Assembly (NCBI RefSeq): GCF_013304445.1
Contig: NZ_JAAITA010000024.1
Span: forward strand, 1-37,045
Length of the DNA stretch: 37,045 bases
Origin: Blautia hansenii
GTDB taxonomy: Bacteria; Bacillota; Clostridia; Lachnospirales; Lachnospiraceae
Direction: 5' to 3'
Shown: piece after piece, positions 33,292-37,045 of the stretch
How the letters are laid out: each line of letters opens with the position of its first letter
How positions within the stretch are numbered: the first letter of the stretch is position 1
The notes under the pieces: generated by a model
The model's input: the letters and a program-made list of their open reading frames with translations, nothing else
Databases searched by the model: none
What the model was told of the DNA's origin: nothing
Made by a program: the position numbers and the translations under genes

Positions 33292-35646
33292 CTATTCCAT
33301 TCTTAGCTGATCAATGATGGATTTTTTCTTCTGTTCTCTTATTTGGTAAATAGATAATATAACCTGTATTAACAGAAGTACCAATACGTATATACCCATA
33401 TAAAAAAACGGAAATGAATATTCTACCACTTTCCCATAACAGCTTATACTCATTTGACGACAAATTAACATTGCAATAGGAGTTCCAATTAGCAAAGTCA
33501 TACAAATGCTTAAGATAGAATAGCACATACCTTCACCGATAATAACTTTATAAAGCTGCTTTTCTGTCAATCCTATAGACCGTAAAACACTATATTCACG
33601 TCTTCTGAATAATTGATTGGACAGTGTCGTGTTGATCAAATTTATCACACCAAAAAGGAAAATTAGGCTGGAAATCATCTGCAAAATGAGATATATTGTA
33701 TTATTTTTCTCATATCTATTCACTCTTTCGCTAAAGCTTTCGATTGCAATATCTTCGTTTTGTGAAATCGTATTACGAAGATTTTCATCAACACTGCTCT
33801 CCTCCCTCGGATCAATGTTTATTACCCATGTAAAATCAAAATTATTTATTCCAGGCAATAATTCTTTAAAAGCGTCTTCCGTCATACACATCATCGCAGC
33901 ATTAAATCCTAACTGCCCACTTCCTTTTGTAGATGCAACTTTAGTTGATTGGAAAATTCCTGATACTGTTACTGGTATTTTTTCTCTTCCTAACGAAATC
34001 TCAAACTGCATTCCTACTTTTACTTCTTCCCCAAAATCTTCATAACCAGACTTTACTAATATTTCACGGGAATTTTCAGGCATTCGCCCTGCAATTAATG
34101 CATCTTCGATTTCTTTCTTATTTTGCTTGGTAATCATATCACACATTCCTCTTCCTCCATATCCCTGATATTCAAAGGTAAAGGTTGCTGATTTTCTTAA
34201 TGTTTGTATCTCTTTGATACCTGGAATGCTACCGATTTCTTCTTTCAGCTTATCATTAAGAGGATTCCCGGAATATAATTGTTCTGTCGGCTCTTTATCT
34301 GAATTTATATATATTTTATAATCAGCATCACCAAAATAATGTTGTGCCATCCTTTCGGGTGATTGTAAAAGTAAAGCTGAAGATACCGTTAGCAGAATGA
34401 TTCCTCCAAGGCTTAATGATATAACAATGCTCCATACTTTTTTGGGTTCTCTCTTAAAATTCATTATTCCCAAAGATATTGGCGTAAGCTTTCTATTTTT
34501 TTCTTGTTTCGATATTTTTATATTACTAATTGCTGTCATCCTCACAGATTCCATCGGAGATGCCTTCATTGCTATTTTAATTGGTTTATTTATAGATATA
34601 CTGACAATAATGCCGCAGATAGCTACGGTTATCATTGCACATACAATATAATTCCCAATATTAATTCCTTTTGCTAGTATTATTGCTGAACAAAGTATTG
34701 CTAATGAAATACCTGTCAGTATTCCTCTAACACCTAAATATCTTCCTTCCTTTTTTACAATCTTTTTTATCTGCTTTTGTGTCGTTCCTATCGTTCTAAG
34801 TTGTCCGTAATTTTGTATTTTATTAATTATGGAAATTTGGAAAATGCTTTTTATAACAGTATAGCTTCCTATCAAAACAAGTCCAATTAATATTCCTAAG
34901 ATACCTAATTGATCTGCAGAAATCACTTGATTAACGTACCTGAAATATGGATTATTAAATGCCACAGGTAAATTATTTTTTTCACCAATTTCTCTGCAAT
35001 ATTTCTTTATATCTTCAACATTCTTTTCCTTCACATGCACATAAACCATATTGGAATCTTCATTGTAGTTTTCATAATTTTCCAGTTTTTCCCAAGATAT
35101 TAAAAATGGAAATGTTTCTCCACTAGTCGTCATATCAAGAATCCCTGAAATCGTATATTCTCCTGATAGTTGATCCGTGTTTAAATTGATCTTATCTCCT
35201 ACCTTTTTATCTTTTCCATACTTTTCCAACCATTTTTTACATACAGCAATCTGTTTTTCTTCCTCTGGAACTTTTCCACTGGATAAACTCATTTGATTTC
35301 TCATCATATAGAGCATTGGCTGATCCATGTAAAAAAAAGTTGCTGTATATTTTTTATCAGACGGTATATCCCCAACAATATAGTATTGTCCTACTCTTTC
35401 AAATCCCGTTTCTTCTCTTAGCTTTAACAGTTTTTCTTCTGAAACATTCATATATACTGCTTCGTATGTATCCTGAATCTGTTTTTTCTTCACTTCCAGC
35501 AGTGAAGTCGCAATAAGTCCTGAAAAACATATCAAAAATGATGCTAGTGCTATAGAAATCATTAACATAACATTTCTTCGCTTTTCAGACTGAAGATTTC
35601 TCTGTACAATATTTTTTATTGCTTTTTTATTCCCTGATTTTCTCAT
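33292..35646 (-). CDS. ABC transporter permease with two FtsX domains (784 aa)
   Basis: A first membrane helix (about residues 25-50) is followed by an outer domain of about 200 residues. Then come three helices with an FtsX-type region (KIQNYGQLRTIGTTQKQIKKIV), a second single helix, another outer domain, and three final helices with a second FtsX motif (RREYSVLRSIGLTEKQLYKVI). This is the duplicated layout of MacB/BceB-related exporters and immunity pumps. There is no peptidase domain. ATG 35646 is preferred, 9 bp after GGAG; it overlaps the ATPase gene. With peptides on both sides it most likely exports them or protects the cell. Confidence 0.85.
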   Translation of the reverse strand: MRKSGNKKAIKNIVQRNLQSEKRRNVMLMISIALASFLICFSGLIATSLLEVKKKQIQDTYEAVYMNVSEEKLLKLREETGFERVGQYYIVGDIPSDKKYTATFFYMDQPMLYMMRNQMSLSSGKVPEEEKQIAVCKKWLEKYGKDKKVGDKINLNTDQLSGEYTISGILDMTTSGETFPFLISWEKLENYENYNEDSNMVYVHVKEKNVEDIKKYCREIGEKNNLPVAFNNPYFRYVNQVISADQLGILGILIGLVLIGSYTVIKSIFQISIINKIQNYGQLRTIGTTQKQIKKIVKKEGRYLGVRGILTGISLAILCSAIILAKGINIGNYIVCAMITVAICGIIVSISINKPIKIAMKASPMESVRMTAISNIKISKQEKNRKLTPISLGIMNFKREPKKVWSIVISLSLGGIILLTVSSALLLQSPERMAQHYFGDADYKIYINSDKEPTEQLYSGNPLNDKLKEEIGSIPGIKEIQTLRKSATFTFEYQGYGGRGMCDMITKQNKKEIEDALIAGRMPENSREILVKSGYEDFGEEVKVGMQFEISLGREKIPVTVSGIFQSTKVASTKGSGQLGFNAAMMCMTEDAFKELLPGINNFDFTWVINIDPREESSVDENLRNTISQNEDIAIESFSERVNRYEKNNTIYLILQMISSLIFLFGVINLINTTLSNQLFRRREYSVLRSIGLTEKQLYKVIIGEGMCYSILSICMTLLIGTPIAMLICRQMSISCYGKVVEYSFPFFYMGIYVLVLLLIQVILSIYQIREQKKKSIIDQLRME

Positions 35647-36325
35647 TTTCACCAACTCCAGTTTTCAAAAATTTTCCATCTTCAATCCTCACTATTCGTT
35701 GTGCTAAATCTGCAATGTGCTCATTATGAGTAATCATCACAACACTTTGCTCAAATTTTCTACTCGTACTTTGAATCAATTCCAGTACATCCCGACTCGT
35801 CTTGCTGTCAAGATTTCCTGTAGGTTCATCCGCAAGTATAATTGCCGGCTTCGTAATCAAGGCTCTTGCAATCGCAACACGCTGCTGCTGTCCGCCAGAT
35901 AACATATTCGGCATACTTTTCAGTTTCTCCTTTAAACCGAGCATATTAATAATTTCGTTCAAAAATATCTGATCAACTTCCTGCCCATCTAATTCAATTG
36001 GCAAAACTATATTCTCATAAACATTTAACATGGGGAGTAAGTTATAGTTTTGAAAAATAAAGCCTATATTCCTTCTTCGAAAGATTGTGAGCTGCTCATC
36101 ATTTAAGTCTGACAATTTTTTTCCTTGGATTTTAATTTCCCCATAGGTAGGTACATCCAATCCTCCCAACATATTCAATAAGGTAGATTTACCACTTCCT
36201 GATGTACCAACAATAGCTACAAATTCTCCCTTTTCAACACTAAAATCTACTCCATCCAATGCCTTTGTTATATTAGGTTCCTTTCCATAATATTTTTTTA
36301 TATTTCTTGCTTCCAATACTTTCAT
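35627..36325 (-). CDS. ABC transporter ATP-binding protein (232 aa)
   Basis: Walker A GTSGSGKS is at residues 40-47. The Q-loop is in [10 protein letters not shown], the signature in [16 protein letters not shown], Walker B with D-loop in [12 protein letters not shown], and the switch His in MITHNEHIA. It belongs to the LolD/MacB/BceA branch. The gene overlaps the permease start, so the two are coupled. It lies directly after peptide D, separated by about 105 bp that hold a hairpin (AAGGCTATTCGA with TCGAATAGCCTT) followed by T-rich DNA. Confidence 0.9.
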   Translation of the reverse strand: MKVLEARNIKKYYGKEPNITKALDGVDFSVEKGEFVAIVGTSGSGKSTLLNMLGGLDVPTYGEIKIQGKKLSDLNDEQLTIFRRRNIGFIFQNYNLLPMLNVYENIVLPIELDGQEVDQIFLNEIINMLGLKEKLKSMPNMLSGGQQQRVAIARALITKPAIILADEPTGNLDSKTSRDVLELIQSTSRKFEQSVVMITHNEHIADLAQRIVRIEDGKFLKTGVGENEKIRE

Positions 36326-36380
36326 AATTATTTCTCCTTTTAAATCTTTTTTTAATTCATATCTATCTATATATCAATGA

Positions 36381-36414
36381 AAGGCTACTCGATTTTGTTT
36401 TCTCGAATAGCCTT
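36381..36414 (-). terminator. Hairpin between peptide D and the transporter genes
   Basis: AAGGCTATTCGA (near 36403-36414 on the minus strand) pairs with an equal complementary arm near 36381-36393. It probably acts as an attenuator, giving more peptide than transporter transcript, as in the bacteriocin cassette at 2.3 kb. Confidence 0.65.
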
Positions 36415-36431
36415 CCATATTTTTGTATGTA

Positions 36432-36581
36432 TTACTTAGTTGTATTTAAAAAAGCGCCGCCACCGATACAATCATTTTCACATTTCTTACGAACGATATC
36501 GCAGTCTGGCCATTCATAAATGTCAACTTCTTCTTTTAATAACTCTTCATTTTCAGTTACTTCGATTCTCTTTTCTTCCAT
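36432..36581 (-). CDS. Three-Cys precursor-like peptide D (49 aa)
   Basis: The leader-like part is acidic and ends LLKEEVDIYE; the core is DCDIVRKKCENDC with tail IGGGAFLNTTK. It keeps C-X6-C-X3-C and GGGA, but the Gly after the first Cys is Asp. No Ser or Thr lies in the core. ATG 36581 is 9 bp after AGGAGG. Confidence 0.78.
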   Translation of the reverse strand: MEEKRIEVTENEELLKEEVDIYEWPDCDIVRKKCENDCIGGGAFLNTTK

Positions 36582-36598
36582 GACAACCATCCTCCTAT

Positions 36599-36739
36599 TT
36601 AATAATCCGGATTCAGAAAAGATCCGCCACCAAAGCAGTCATTTTTACAATGATTCTGGATTTCTCCACAGCCTGCTGCATAAACATTGATTTCTTCTTT
36701 TGATAATTCCTGAGCTTCTTTTTCTTTTAATTCGTTCAT
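36599..36739 (-). CDS. Three-Cys precursor-like peptide E (46 aa)
   Basis: The product begins MNELKEKEAQELSKEEINVY and has the core GCGEIQNHCKNDC followed by FGGGSFLNPDY. It resembles C most closely (GEIQ-x-HC-x-NDC). The stop lies next to the ribosome binding site of D, so E and D are on one transcript. Confidence 0.78.
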   Translation of the reverse strand: MNELKEKEAQELSKEEINVYAAGCGEIQNHCKNDCFGGGSFLNPDY

Positions 36740-36762
36740 AGTCTACTGTCTCCTTTCCGAAA

Positions 36763-36906
36763 TTACTCCTCTTCTGTAATTAAAGCTAATACCCCAAAAC
36801 AATCTGTTACGCAATTATACCTTGTCACACCACAGTCATTCGTATAAATACTTACTTCCTCTTTGCTAAGTTCTGAGGATTTTCTTTCTGCATTGAATTC
36901 TTCCAT
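36763..36906 (-). CDS. Three-Cys precursor-like peptide F (47 aa)
   Basis: The product begins MEEFNAERKSSELSKEEVSI and has the core NDCGVTRYNCVTDC with tail FGVLALITEEE. It resembles A and B (GVTR-xx-C-x-TDC) and lacks the GGG. AAGGAGG lies upstream of ATG 36906. It is the first peptide seen in the row F-E-D-transporter-C-B-A. A TATACT near 36993 on the minus strand may be its promoter; more genes may lie beyond the window edge. Confidence 0.78.
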   Translation of the reverse strand: MEEFNAERKSSELSKEEVSIYTNDCGVTRYNCVTDCFGVLALITEEE

Positions 36907-37045
36907 AGAACTCACCTCCTTATGCCTATATTTATACGCTTGCACACACCTTTTATCTATATTTCTTGTTTAAATTGCTCTTTTTTCTTCCTAGTATAAC
37001 GAATATTAAATAATTGCTATATTAAATTGATACTGCTTCCTCTTC

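Noticed and set aside
32603-36906. Classical lanthipeptide precursors
   Set aside because: Several cores lack Ser/Thr near the Cys and no lanthionine synthetase is in the window.

Overview
The window looks like an AT-rich, low-GC Firmicute, most likely a gut Clostridia/Lachnospiraceae strain. The reasons are strong AGGAGG-type ribosome binding sites, TTGACA/TATAAT promoters, a Tn916-type replication/mobilisation gene, and gene families (DUF3990/DUF3791, LPD11, DUF5348, AAA-VWA pairs) that are common in Lachnospiraceae mobile DNA. The family assignments come from reading motifs; no database search was run.

Layout. (1) 1-1.7 kb: the 5' part of a Tn916 Orf20/MobT-type replication initiator (minus strand, cut by the window edge), a GC-rich set of nested hairpins that may be oriT or a single-strand origin, and an XRE regulator. 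(2) 1.9-5.07 kb: a complete lactococcin 972-type bacteriocin cassette (secreted peptide, DUF1430 membrane protein, ABC ATPase) with its own promoter, an attenuating hairpin after the peptide gene, and a terminator. (3) 5.3-22.8 kb: a plus-strand DNA-metabolism module of a conjugative element or plasmid: ssb, an AAA ATPase, an XRE protein, a VWA/HExxH protein, an AbrB/SpoVT regulator, a DNA methyltransferase-like protein, NAD+-dependent DNA ligase, a DUF3990-DUF3791-NADAR group, an AAA/DUF4143 ATPase, an LPD11 protein and a YkgJ-type Cys-cluster protein. In the middle, on the minus strand, an SOS-type promoter drives a deletion fusion of a Y-family polymerase start and a beheaded SRAP gene. (4) 22.8-27.7 kb, minus strand: an AbiE-type toxin-antitoxin operon with a metallophosphatase as third gene, a tyrosine-recombinase-like gene without a visible nucleophile, two small genes and a serine recombinase next to spaced repeats. 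(5) 27.8-31.7 kb, minus strand: winged-helix regulators, a secreted alpha/beta hydrolase, metK and an XRE regulator. (6) 31.9-37.0 kb: an orphan response-regulator-like gene facing a minus-strand cluster of six short three-Cys peptides, three before and three after an ABC transporter.

How it works together. The ssb and ligA operons appear to form one regulon. Both promoters carry the same ACTATATATAGT-like box between -35 and -10, with further copies about 30 bp upstream, and both are followed by a related leader RNA ending in intrinsic terminators. The most novel part is region 6: six paralogous precursor-like peptides (CX6CX3C, usually followed by GGGA/S) around a two-gene exporter. They look like ribosomally made, modified or disulfide-bonded peptides of a type I cannot name. 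No maturase is visible; it could lie beyond the right edge.
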